NCBI GenBank assembly: GCA_003150235.1
Contig: QAMW01000047.1
Span: 47,742-111,741, forward strand
Length of the DNA stretch: 64,000 nucleotides
Direction: 5' to 3'
From: Bacteroidales bacterium
GTDB lineage: Bacteria > Bacteroidota > Bacteroidia > Bacteroidales > Muribaculaceae
Positions within the stretch are counted from its first letter, which is position 1, and every line of letters begins with the position of its first letter. A model generated the notes under the pieces. That model was given only the letters and a program-made list of their open reading frames with translations, did not search any database and was not told the origin of the DNA. Positions 24,670-33,022 of this stretch are shown one piece after another. The translations under genes were made by a program, and so were the position numbers.

Positions 24670-26498
24670 CTACCGCCAACTGGGCGGAAGGCATCTACGC
24701 CGACGGAAAATCGGTACTGTTTGACGCGGCAGCCGATGCTACGGTCACGATTCCCGCTGCAGTCAGCCCGTCGGCAGTCATGGTGAAAGGAAATAAAAAT
24801 TACACGTTTGACGGCGTTATCGCGGGGGAAGGTTCAATGAACATCGCCGGCGAAGGCACTGTCAAGCTGTCGGATGACAACACTTATTCCGGAGGTACCG
24901 TTGTGTGGAGCGGCACACTTGAAATCGGCAAACTCAGCAACGCCGGTCAGCCATCATCCATCGGTACAGCGCAAAACTGGATATGGAACGGCGGTAAAAT
25001 CAATTATACCGGTACAAGTGTTGCCACAAATCGCGAGGCTACACTGCAGCGTCCCACTACACTCAGCATCGAGAATCAGGGCGCAACCCTCACTCTATCG
25101 GGAGCCGTAAGCGGTGACGGCGATCTTGTCAAGGCGGGAGCGGGCACACTTTCCCAGGCTTATGGTCTACATACCTATACAGGCAACACCACCGTACTCG
25201 AAGGCACTTATGAACTGCGCGGCAAAGACCAGATCGGTAACGTCATGGCGTTGAACGGTTCGCTAATTCTTGAAGGCGGCAGATTCCGCACAACGGGCGG
25301 CGACAACAGTGCCGAAGGGTATCTGTCCGGATTCCCGATCGAGGTTAGAGGCGAAAAAGAGAGCTACATGCACATCGGCCCGCGCACTTACGTCAAGAAT
25401 CCTGTATCAGGCACAGGTAATCTCACCTTGGAAGTCGAGTATCTACGCGAATTTTATCAGGGCGACTGGAGCAACTATTTCGGCACCGTGACAGCACGGC
25501 AGACCGGCACCCAAGGCAATCAGTTTTATCTTGACAACGCAACTTACGATGGGCTTCCAAACGCTCATTTGCATCTCGAAGGCAACCTTGAGATGCGTGC
25601 CGGCTCCAACAGCCAGACCTATAAAATCGGAGCGTTGAGCGGCACATCATCCACCACCCTCGCCTGCTGTTTCCTTAAAAAGGATGGCGGCAAGGTGACA
25701 TGGCAGGTAGGCTCGCTTGGCACCGACGAGACTTTTGACGGCAAGATTACCGACGGCATAGAGCACAAGAGCCGTATCGGCACTACATCTCTGGTCAAGG
25801 AAGGCGAAGGATACTGGCGTCTTACAGGAGCACAGAAATACCGAGGCTCGACAATTATTGCCGAAGGCACACTGATTCAAAACGGCACTCACTCGAAAGA
25901 TAAAGACCATACCGGAACATATTTCACTCCGGGGGCATACACCGTCGCCGACGGAGCGACCCTTGCCGGTAAAGGCTCGACAGTGGCACCGGTCGTTATC
26001 AAGCAGGGAGGGATGCTCTCTCCGGGCGACCACGGTATCGGCAATTTCACCGTCAACAATGACGTGACTGTAGAGGAAGGCGGCATACTGCGTATTGAAA
26101 TCGACGCCGACAGCAAGAGTGCCGACAAGCTCACAGTCGACGGCACTGTCAAATTCAACGGCGAGCTGCAGGTCGACCTTGTCGCAGGTCAATACAAAAT
26201 CGGTGACACCTACCCCGTGATAAAGGCAACCGCCTATTCCGGAGCGGTAGCAGGCATTATCCCGGCAATCCCCGGCGAGGGACTTAAATGGGATCTGTCA
26301 AGGCTGCTTACCTCAGGTGAGATACGCGTGATTTTGGAATCGGAGGCAGGTATTGATTCGGTGACCGACAATGGTCCCGTGACTGTCGAGACATTCACAA
26401 TCGACGGGCTTCCCGCCACAACCGACACTAAAGGTATAGTTATCGTTCGCGAGACCTACCGCGACGGTACTGTGAAAATCTCAAAAGTTCAAAAATAA
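24666..26498 (+). pseudogene. Autotransporter-type beta-strand repeat protein, C-terminal part of the frameshifted gene
   Basis: About 610 aa if it starts at the TTG at 24666, which overlaps the upstream stop as TTGA. It has no signal peptide and its natural N-terminal edge (WTGAVSDKWDLTTANW) lies upstream of that TTG, so it is most likely the rest of the preceding gene. It holds several autotransporter-associated beta-strand repeats (GTVKLSDDNTYSGGTVVWSGTLEI; AGTLSQAYGLHTYTGNTTVLEGTYEL; GYWRLTGAQKYRGSTIIAEGTLI). The C-terminus (IDGLPATTDTKGIVIVRETYRDGTVKISKVQK) looks like a Bacteroidetes sorting tail. Translation by re-initiation would leave it in the cytoplasm. Confidence 0.75.
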
Positions 26499-26509
26499 CG
26501 ACATCATAA

Positions 26510-26556
26510 AAAGAATGGGTTGTGTCGAAGTTCGACACAACCCATTCTTTTTATTT
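26510..26556. terminator. Bidirectional Rho-independent terminator
   Basis: Two perfectly complementary 20-base arms (26510-26529 and 26531-26550) are separated by one base. Plus-strand T-rich sequence follows the right arm, and TTTT follows on the minus strand too. It separates the convergent lyase and nfo genes. Confidence 0.9.
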
Positions 26557-26590
26557 ATACCGCCCCTCCCTTCACGGGAGGGACAAATTT

Positions 26591-27439
26591 TTACTCGGTT
26601 TTTACAAGGGAGTACATCCAGGCGATTTCATCAGCCCAAATGGTGTCGTCGGGGGTCTCGAGGATAAGAGGGATATTATCGGTGCGCGGGTCGTTCATGA
26701 TTAGTTCGAAAAGGCGGCTCCCTATCGCTCCCTTTCCAAGACTTTCATGACGGTCGACATGCGATGCGAGACCCTTCTTGCTGTCGTTGATATGCATTCC
26801 GCTGAGATATTTCAATCCTATCACCTCGTCAAATTCCTTCCATACAGATTCATAGCCTTCGTCGGTAGCGATGTCATAACCGGCGGCGAAAGTGTGGCAG
26901 GTATCTATGCACACTCCCACTCTCGTCTTGTCATCCACCCTGTCGATTATATGAGCGATCTGGTCGAAAGAGAAGCCGAGATTGCTCCCCTGTCCTGCGG
27001 TGTTCTCTATTACCGCCTTAACGCCCTCCGTCTCGGCAAGCGTGACGTTGATTGACTCGGCTATGAGGTCAAGACATTTGTCAACATCCATCTGGTTAAG
27101 ATGACTGCCGGGATGGAAATTGAGCATCGACAGCCCCAGTTGCTCGCAACGGCGGAACTCGTCAAGAAACGCATCGCGTGACTGCGCGAGCTTTGCCTCG
27201 TCGGGCGACCCGAGATTAATCAGGTAACTGTCATGAGGGAGTATGCAACCGGGGAAATAACCGTTTTCGGCACAATTCTTCTTGAATGCCTCAGCTTCTT
27301 TTGCGGAAATGGGCTTACTGGTCCATCGTGACGGGTTACGTGTAAACAGGGCAAAAGCCTTTGCCCCTATTTCAGCGGCATTTATCGGGGCGGAACTCAC
27401 TCCACCGGCTACCGCCACATGAGCGCCAACATATTTCAT
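26591..27439 (-). CDS. nfo: Endonuclease IV (AP endonuclease)
   Basis: 282 aa, the usual length. It cleaves DNA at abasic sites in base-excision repair. Family signatures: YVGAHVAVAGGVSSAPINAAEIGAKAFALFTRNPSRW at the N-terminus, LNFHPGSHL at about 108-116, VIENTAGQGSNLG at about 143-155, GVCIDTCHTFAAGYD at about 175-189 and HINDSKKGLASHVDRHESLGKG at about 217-238. The His, Asp and Glu residues of the three-zinc centre are all present. Transcribed away from the inositol region, with a strong terminator beyond its 3' end. Confidence 0.97.
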   Translation of the reverse strand: MKYVGAHVAVAGGVSSAPINAAEIGAKAFALFTRNPSRWTSKPISAKEAEAFKKNCAENGYFPGCILPHDSYLINLGSPDEAKLAQSRDAFLDEFRRCEQLGLSMLNFHPGSHLNQMDVDKCLDLIAESINVTLAETEGVKAVIENTAGQGSNLGFSFDQIAHIIDRVDDKTRVGVCIDTCHTFAAGYDIATDEGYESVWKEFDEVIGLKYLSGMHINDSKKGLASHVDRHESLGKGAIGSRLFELIMNDPRTDNIPLILETPDDTIWADEIAWMYSLVKTE

Positions 27440-27492
27440 ATCTCTTTATTTTTTTGGGTTACTTATAGCTATTTGTCAAGCAAGCAATAACA

Positions 27493-27762
27493 TCAGACTC
27501 CTGCAACTTGAAGAATCGGGACATCCAGAGCATTCTCAATCGATGAGATTGTCTCAATCGTGAAGTTGTGGGTTCCCCTCATCCATTTACTGATTTCTGA
27601 TTCTTTCTTGCCAAGCATATTGGCGAGGTCTTTTTGTTTAAGACCTTTTTCTTCCAATATATTGTGAATCCTGTCCACTATAAGGAAGGACAGGTCAACA
27701 CGCCGACGCACTTCGGGTGAAACTTTAGCCCGGCGAGCTTCTATGATGCTACTTCTTTTCAT
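27493..27762 (-). CDS. XRE-type helix-turn-helix antitoxin
   Basis: 89 aa. The helix-turn-helix domain (LEEKGLKQKDLANMLGKKESEISKWMRGTHNFTIETISSIENAL) fills residues 37-82 and is the Cro/C1 type. It overlaps the preceding toxin-like gene by 14 bases. The order toxin first, antitoxin second is the HigBA arrangement. It likely neutralises the partner and represses the shared promoter through the palindrome at 28248-28267. Confidence 0.82.
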   Translation of the reverse strand: MKRSSIIEARRAKVSPEVRRRVDLSFLIVDRIHNILEEKGLKQKDLANMLGKKESEISKWMRGTHNFTIETISSIENALDVPILQVAGV

Positions 27763-28234
27763 CGCGGGTAAAATTTAGGTTTCCTATAATCTCTTTATCT
27801 ACAATATAAAGCGTACCGTTTGACAATCTGGACGAAATAAACCGGCTCGTATCGACGAGCATCTCCACATAATCCGACAACGTCTCACTTTCCTGCCACG
27901 CGGCACAGTCTTTGACACCTCCGTTACCAAAGATGAGTATCTTGTCTGAAAGCCGGATACAATAAAGGCGCAGATTGCTTGTCTCAATAGGTATCGCGCT
28001 GACTCCATCGCCAAACTTTCCTTCATAGCGGAAATATCTTTCTAAAGCACCGCTTTCACCAATCCTGTCCAGCCATGCGATTATCGTGTCAATATCTTCA
28101 TCGTATTCGCAGCCTTCGGGAAATTTCTCAAAGAATCTTTCAAGTTCAGAGAGTTCTTCCTCGTCAAGATGAACACTGTAAAAATTCACAGCGTCATGCT
28201 CCTCAATCAGTTCTATGGAATATTTCCGTGTCAT
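27749..28234 (-). CDS. Putative HigB-like toxin
   Basis: 161 aa from the ATG at 28234 (MTRKYSIELIEE), chosen because the upstream reading would cross the -7 box and operator. The middle (NLRLYCIRLSDKILIFGNGGVKD) is a beta hairpin typical of RelE/HigB-fold proteins in Bacteroidales, preceded by an acidic helical region (LDEEELSELERFFEKFPEGCEYDEDIDTI). The family name cannot be fixed by eye. Its 14-base overlap with an XRE antitoxin gene is the main support for toxin function. It is larger than most HigB proteins (about 90-120 aa). Confidence 0.65.
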   Translation of the reverse strand: MTRKYSIELIEEHDAVNFYSVHLDEEELSELERFFEKFPEGCEYDEDIDTIIAWLDRIGESGALERYFRYEGKFGDGVSAIPIETSNLRLYCIRLSDKILIFGNGGVKDCAAWQESETLSDYVEMLVDTSRFISSRLSNGTLYIVDKEIIGNLNFTRDEKK

Positions 28235-28247
28235 ACTTAACTTAAAG

Positions 28248-28267
28248 ATTAACTTCGCAAAGTTAAT
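28248..28267 (-). promoter_or_regulatory. -7 box and palindromic operator of the HigBA-like pair
   Basis: ATTAACTT and AAGTTAAT (28248-28255 and 28260-28267) form a perfect palindrome with a 4-base centre. On the minus strand it overlaps TAACTTTG (28265-28258), a -7 box. This fits autorepression by the antitoxin. Confidence 0.6.
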
Positions 28268-28414
28268 GACTCTTCTCCAAAATAACAAGTAAATTCACTC
28301 AAAAGTTAAGCGCATAAGACAGTCAAAGATAGTCACTTTTCACTAAATCGCCATCCCGGAAAATCAAAATGCCTGACAGCGGTGTTATAATAAATACTAA
28401 AAACATTATACTGT

Positions 28415-29149
28415 ATGAAACTTGCCGAGAGGGATAAAAAATATATCAAGCGCATATTGTATATACTTGTGCTGGGATTGTCACTGGGATTGATTGTGTA
28501 TATCTCAATCGACACATTTACAGGAGTCAATTTCTTGGAAAACAAGAATTACATGACTTTTCAGTTATGGGTATGCATCGTATTCATGATTGACTTCTTT
28601 GTAGAGCTTTTCCTCGCCGAAGACAAGTGGAAATATGTACGCCACCGCTGGTTTTTCTTTCTGTTGTCGATACCTTATCTCAACATCATAAACCTCTGGC
28701 ACATAAATTTTTCTCCGGAAACGCTCTATTTCATACGGTTCATACCTCTCGCCCGTGGAGCCCTCGCGCTGTCGATTGTAATCGGCTACATGACCGACAA
28801 CGCACTGTCATCACTATTGTTGTCCTACATATCAATCACGCTGTCAGTGATATATTTCGGAAGCCTTATCTTCTTCGAACTTGAGGCTCCTGTAAACAAC
28901 ATGGTGCCAAACTACGGAGCGGCATTGTGGTGGGCATTCATGGATGCCACCACGATAGGGAGCAATATATATCCGATGACGGTAATCGGGAAAATACTTG
29001 GAGTAGTCCTTGCCGGGATGGGCATGATGATGTTTCCGCTATTCACGGTGTATATCACCAACTGGGTACAGCGCTATAACCGCCGCCACGCTCCGGCTAT
29101 CTTTAATGCCGAATTCAACGATGACGGCACCGAACCTGACAACTTCTGA
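28415..29149 (+). CDS. Ion channel-like membrane protein with unusual pore signature
   Basis: 244 aa. Hydrophobic helices at about 12-32, 48-68, 78-95, 105-123 and 130-155, then a re-entrant pore loop and a last helix at about 190-215, which is the layout of voltage-gated-type six-helix potassium channels. The pore reads WWAFMDATTIGSNIYPMT, with the filter positions T179-T180-I181-G182-S183-N184 instead of T-V-G-Y-G-D. The segment before the pore helix has few basic residues, so voltage sensing is doubtful. Ion selectivity cannot be predicted. It stands alone between the HigBA-like pair and der. Confidence 0.75.
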   Translation: MKLAERDKKYIKRILYILVLGLSLGLIVYISIDTFTGVNFLENKNYMTFQLWVCIVFMIDFFVELFLAEDKWKYVRHRWFFFLLSIPYLNIINLWHINFSPETLYFIRFIPLARGALALSIVIGYMTDNALSSLLLSYISITLSVIYFGSLIFFELEAPVNNMVPNYGAALWWAFMDATTIGSNIYPMTVIGKILGVVLAGMGMMMFPLFTVYITNWVQRYNRRHAPAIFNAEFNDDGTEPDNF

Positions 29150-29195
29150 CCCATAAAATAGCGGCACGGATAGGGCAAATGTGAGCCAAAGTTGT

Positions 29196-29203
29196 TATAT
29201 TTG
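29196..29203 (+). promoter_or_regulatory. -7 box upstream of der
   Basis: TATATTTG, 29 bases before the ATG at 29233, matches TAnnTTTG. Confidence 0.5.
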
Positions 29204-29232
29204 CAGTTTAGATTGACCAAAATATAAGTAAT

Positions 29233-30549
29233 ATGGGAAGACTTGTAGCTATCGTAGGACGTCCTAATGTAGGCAAATCCACTCTCTTCAACCGACTGAC
29301 GCAGTCCCGCACGGCAATCGTCGATGACACTGCGGGTACTACACGCGACCGCCAGTATGGCAAGGTCGACTGGTGTGGAAAAGAGTTCTCAATCGTCGAC
29401 ACCGGAGGATGGGTTGTAAACTCGGAGGATATCTTCGAGAGCGAAATCAACAAGCAGGTACACCTCGCAATAGAGGAAGCCGATGTAGTGCTGTTTGTCG
29501 TCGATGCGATGAATGGCGTTACCGACCTCGATGACCATGTCGCCAACATATTACGCCGCTCAAAGAAGCCGGTGATACTCGTCGCCAACAAGGTCGATTC
29601 AGGCGACTGGATGTACAATGTGCCCGAATTTTACCGTCTCGGTCTCGGCGAGCCCTTCCCAGTATCATCTGCAAACGGCTCCGGCACCGGCGAGCTGCTC
29701 GACGAAATCGTCAAAGATCTTCCCGAAGATGACACTGAAGAAGAAAACCTGGAAAAAATACCGCGTTTCGCCATCGTAGGACGACCTAACGCCGGCAAAT
29801 CATCGATTATCAACGCCTTCATAGGCGAGGACCGCAACATCGTCACCAATATAGCCGGAACCACCCGCGACTCCATCTACACGCGCTATAACAAGTTTGG
29901 ATTTGACTTCTATCTGGTCGACACCGCCGGCATACGCAAAAAAAACAAGGTCAACGAAGACATCGAATACTATTCCGTAATCCGCTCAATCCGCTCAATC
30001 GAGGCATCCGATGTATGTATCCTTATGATTGACGCCACTCTCGGAATCGAGAGCCAAGATGTCAGCATTTTCTCGCTCATACAGCGCAACAAGAAAGGTC
30101 TTGTGGTATGTGTCAATAAGTGGGATCTTGTAGAAGATAAGTCACAGGCGGCTATACGCCACTTCGAGGATGCCATACGCAAGCGTTTCGCTCCGTTTAC
30201 CGACTTCCCCATCATATTCGGGTCGGCGCTCACCAAACAGCGCATATTCAAGGTTATAGAGACTGCGGTGGATGTCTACAAAAACCGCGAGCGCATAGTC
30301 CCCACATCCCAGCTCAACACTTACATGCAGGAGGTGATAGGCGCATATCCCCCTCCCGCCAACAAAGGCAAATACATCAAAATCAAGTATGTGACCATGC
30401 TAAAGGAGCAGAAAATACCTACTTTTGTATTTTTCTGCAATCTGCCGCAATGGGTCAAGGAGCCTTACCGCCGGTATCTTGAGAACAAGATACGCGAGAA
30501 ATGGGATTTCTCCGGCACTCCTATAAACATTTTCATGCGTGAAAAATAA
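29233..30549 (+). CDS. der: Ribosome-assembly GTPase Der (EngA)
   Basis: 438 aa, with the two consecutive GTPase domains unique to this family and a KH-like C-terminal domain. The first domain has GRPNVGKST, DDTAGTTRD, DTGGW and NKVD; the second has GRPNAGKSS at about 180, AGTTRD, DTAGIRKK and NKWD, with SALTKQ near residue 335. It acts in assembly of the 50S ribosomal subunit. The DEAD-box helicase gene starts 33 bases downstream, so the two may be co-transcribed, which fits a shared role in RNA and ribosome maturation. Confidence 0.98.
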   Translation: MGRLVAIVGRPNVGKSTLFNRLTQSRTAIVDDTAGTTRDRQYGKVDWCGKEFSIVDTGGWVVNSEDIFESEINKQVHLAIEEADVVLFVVDAMNGVTDLDDHVANILRRSKKPVILVANKVDSGDWMYNVPEFYRLGLGEPFPVSSANGSGTGELLDEIVKDLPEDDTEEENLEKIPRFAIVGRPNAGKSSIINAFIGEDRNIVTNIAGTTRDSIYTRYNKFGFDFYLVDTAGIRKKNKVNEDIEYYSVIRSIRSIEASDVCILMIDATLGIESQDVSIFSLIQRNKKGLVVCVNKWDLVEDKSQAAIRHFEDAIRKRFAPFTDFPIIFGSALTKQRIFKVIETAVDVYKNRERIVPTSQLNTYMQEVIGAYPPPANKGKYIKIKYVTMLKEQKIPTFVFFCNLPQWVKEPYRRYLENKIREKWDFSGTPINIFMREK

Positions 30550-30582
30550 CATCTTCACGCTCACTTATTTTAAATTACACAA

Positions 30583-32349
30583 ATGAAGACATTTGAAGAA
30601 CTGGGGGTCAGGGATGACCTTCTTAAGGCAATACATGAGCTGGGATTCGAGAACCCCATGCCGGTACAGGAAAAGGTGATACCCCATCTCCTGAATGAAG
30701 ATGGCGACGTAATCGCCCTTGCACAGACCGGAACCGGAAAGACAGCGGCATTCGGTCTTCCCGTATTACAGCGTATCGATACATCAAGAGACGTGCCACA
30801 GGCGCTTATCATAGCACCTACACGCGAACTGTGTCTCCAGATAGGCAGTGACCTTGCCGATTTCTCTAAATATATCCAGGGACTGAAAGTGCTCCCCGTC
30901 TACGGCGGCTCAAGCATCGAGAGCCAGATTCGTGCGCTCCGCAAGGGAGTGCAGGTCATTGTTGCCACACCGGGACGTCTCATCGACCTCATCAACAGGG
31001 GGGTCGTGAAACTCGGCGACGTACACACTGTGATTCTCGACGAGGCTGACGAGATGCTCAACATGGGATTTGTCGATGACATCAACGATATATTGAGCCA
31101 TGTGCCGGAAAATCGCAAGATGCTCCTCTTCTCGGCGACTATGCCACAGGAGATTGCCAAGATTGCGGCAAAATACATGCACGACCCGCAGGAGTTTGTC
31201 ATCGGCACAAAAAACACCGGCGCGGAGAATGTGCGCCATATCTACTATATGGTCCATGCCCGCGACAAATACCTTGCGCTTAAACGCATCGCCGACGATA
31301 CGCCAAACATATACGGAATAATCTTCTGCCGCACACGAAAAGAGACCCAGGAGATAGCCGACTGGCTGATTCAGGACGGTTACAACGCCGACTCCCTCCA
31401 CGGGGAGCTGTCGCAGGCTCAGCGCGACATGGTGATGAAGAAATTCCGTGACCGCGTATTGCGTCTGTTGGTGGCTACCGATGTCGCCGCCCGCGGTCTT
31501 GACGTGAGCGACCTCACCCATGTAATCAATTACGGATTGCCCGATGACATCGCCACTTATACCCACCGGTCGGGCCGTACCGGCAGGGCTGGAAAGACCG
31601 GTGTATCAATCGCCATCATCCATTCACGCGAACGTGGAAAGCTACGCGACATCGAGAAGCGCATCGGGAAGACATTCGAGCGCAAGGAAGTGCCGACACC
31701 CGCACATATCATTGAGAAGCAACTCTATAACCTCGCCGACAGAATCGAACGCGTAAAGGTCGACGACGAGGAAATCGGGAAATATCTCCCCGGCGTGATG
31801 CGCAAACTCGAATGGCTCTCCGAAGAAGACCTTCTTAAGCGTATGCTCTCGCTGGAGTTTAACCGCCTGCTCGAATATTACAAGGATGCTCCCGAAATCG
31901 ACTTCATCGACGAAAAGCCGAAAAAAGAGCGCAAAGAGAAGGAAAAACCCCGTTCTCCGGAGGAAAAAGACCGCCGCACAGCCGACCGCGGCATGGCACG
32001 TATATATGTCAACGCCGGAAAAAATGACGGATTTTTTGCCGGAAACCTCATTGACATCCTGAACCATGTAATCCAGGGACCCCGCATCGACGTGGGAAGA
32101 ATCGACCTCATGCCCGGCTATTCGCTGTTTGATGTCAAGAAAGCCGATGCGCGCCGAGTGGTTGACGGGCTGACCGGCGCCGATTTCGTGGGCAGCAAGC
32201 TCTATGCCGAAATCGCCGATCCGGAGAAAGATTACTCCCGTGCATCGTCACGCCGTAAGTCGGAAGGCGATAAAAAGCCTAAAAAAGAAAAGCACGGCAA
32301 TTTCGACAAATTCAAGAAAAAGAAAAAAGGCGCCCCTAAAAGCCGCTGA
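30583..32349 (+). CDS. DEAD-box RNA helicase with DbpA-like RNA-binding domain
   Basis: 588 aa. Motifs in order: Q motif FEELGVRDDLLKAIHELGFENPMPVQ, Walker A AQTGTGKT, PTRELCLQIG, TPGRLIDL, DEAD in ILDEADEMLNMGF at about 150, SAT, and helicase C motifs VATDVAARGLDV and HRSGRTGRAGKTG at about 325. A DbpA-type RNA-binding domain (ARIYVNAGKNDGFFAGNLIDIL..GRIDLMPGYSLFDV) lies near 470-535, followed by a Lys/Arg-rich tail. The layout matches DeaD/CsdA-type helicases that help ribosome assembly and cold adaptation. Confidence 0.96.
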   Translation: MKTFEELGVRDDLLKAIHELGFENPMPVQEKVIPHLLNEDGDVIALAQTGTGKTAAFGLPVLQRIDTSRDVPQALIIAPTRELCLQIGSDLADFSKYIQGLKVLPVYGGSSIESQIRALRKGVQVIVATPGRLIDLINRGVVKLGDVHTVILDEADEMLNMGFVDDINDILSHVPENRKMLLFSATMPQEIAKIAAKYMHDPQEFVIGTKNTGAENVRHIYYMVHARDKYLALKRIADDTPNIYGIIFCRTRKETQEIADWLIQDGYNADSLHGELSQAQRDMVMKKFRDRVLRLLVATDVAARGLDVSDLTHVINYGLPDDIATYTHRSGRTGRAGKTGVSIAIIHSRERGKLRDIEKRIGKTFERKEVPTPAHIIEKQLYNLADRIERVKVDDEEIGKYLPGVMRKLEWLSEEDLLKRMLSLEFNRLLEYYKDAPEIDFIDEKPKKERKEKEKPRSPEEKDRRTADRGMARIYVNAGKNDGFFAGNLIDILNHVIQGPRIDVGRIDLMPGYSLFDVKKADARRVVDGLTGADFVGSKLYAEIADPEKDYSRASSRRKSEGDKKPKKEKHGNFDKFKKKKKGAPKSR

Positions 32350-32372
32350 TATAAAACAAAGATATCTCTGTC

Positions 32373-33014
32373 ATGAAATTTATCCATCAACGATTATTGG
32401 CGGCTTTGCTTTTGCTCGCCGTCTGCTCTCCGGCAATGATGGCTCGTCTTACAGCCGCCGGTGCGTTTACCGATGCCCCGGCATCGCTTTTTCCGCTGCT
32501 TGACCGCAACACGCGCCTCGACATGATCGACTATTACAACAGCGGTTCGGCTACGGCTTCGCAAAATGCCATGCAGGGGAAATCACGCATCACCGCCCTC
32601 AACCCCGACGATATCAAAATTTCGATGACCGACGCGTCATCTTATCAGATATCGCTTCTTCCGACAGGTAATGACACTATCATAGCTGTTATTCAGACTG
32701 TCGCCACTCCCGCCCATGACAGCCACGTCAATTTTTACTCGCGCACATGGCAGGAGTTGAAAGGAAACTATTTCACCCCTCCGGTGATGAGCGACTGGCT
32801 CACTGATAGCGGCAAGAAAAATGACGGCGAGGTATCGGCAATGGTACCTTTCATGCTTGCCGAATATGTGTATGACCCCGCGACATCAACCCTTTCACTT
32901 ACGAATAACCTGAAAGAGTTTTTGTCGCCGGATGTCTATCAGCTCGTCGCCGACTATCTGAAACCGTCGCTCATCTACAGATGGGACGGAAAGCAAATGA
33001 ATAAGGTCAAATAG
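32373..33014 (+). CDS. DUF3256 family secreted protein
   Basis: 213 aa. It has a signal peptide (MKFIHQRLLAALLLLAVCSPAMMA) and matches my memory of the Bacteroidetes family DUF3256: PASLFPLLDRNTRLDMIDYYNSGS, then an ISMTDASSYQISLLP region and a C-terminal YRWDGKQM end. The function of the family is unknown. It lies 23 bases after the helicase gene and 8 bases before xseA, so it is probably part of the same transcript. Confidence 0.85.
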   Translation: MKFIHQRLLAALLLLAVCSPAMMARLTAAGAFTDAPASLFPLLDRNTRLDMIDYYNSGSATASQNAMQGKSRITALNPDDIKISMTDASSYQISLLPTGNDTIIAVIQTVATPAHDSHVNFYSRTWQELKGNYFTPPVMSDWLTDSGKKNDGEVSAMVPFMLAEYVYDPATSTLSLTNNLKEFLSPDVYQLVADYLKPSLIYRWDGKQMNKVK

Positions 33015-33022
33015 ATTTCTGC

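Noticed and set aside
30910..31566. 218-codon frame antisense to the DEAD-box helicase
   Set aside because: Shadow of a strongly conserved gene with all helicase motifs on the other strand.
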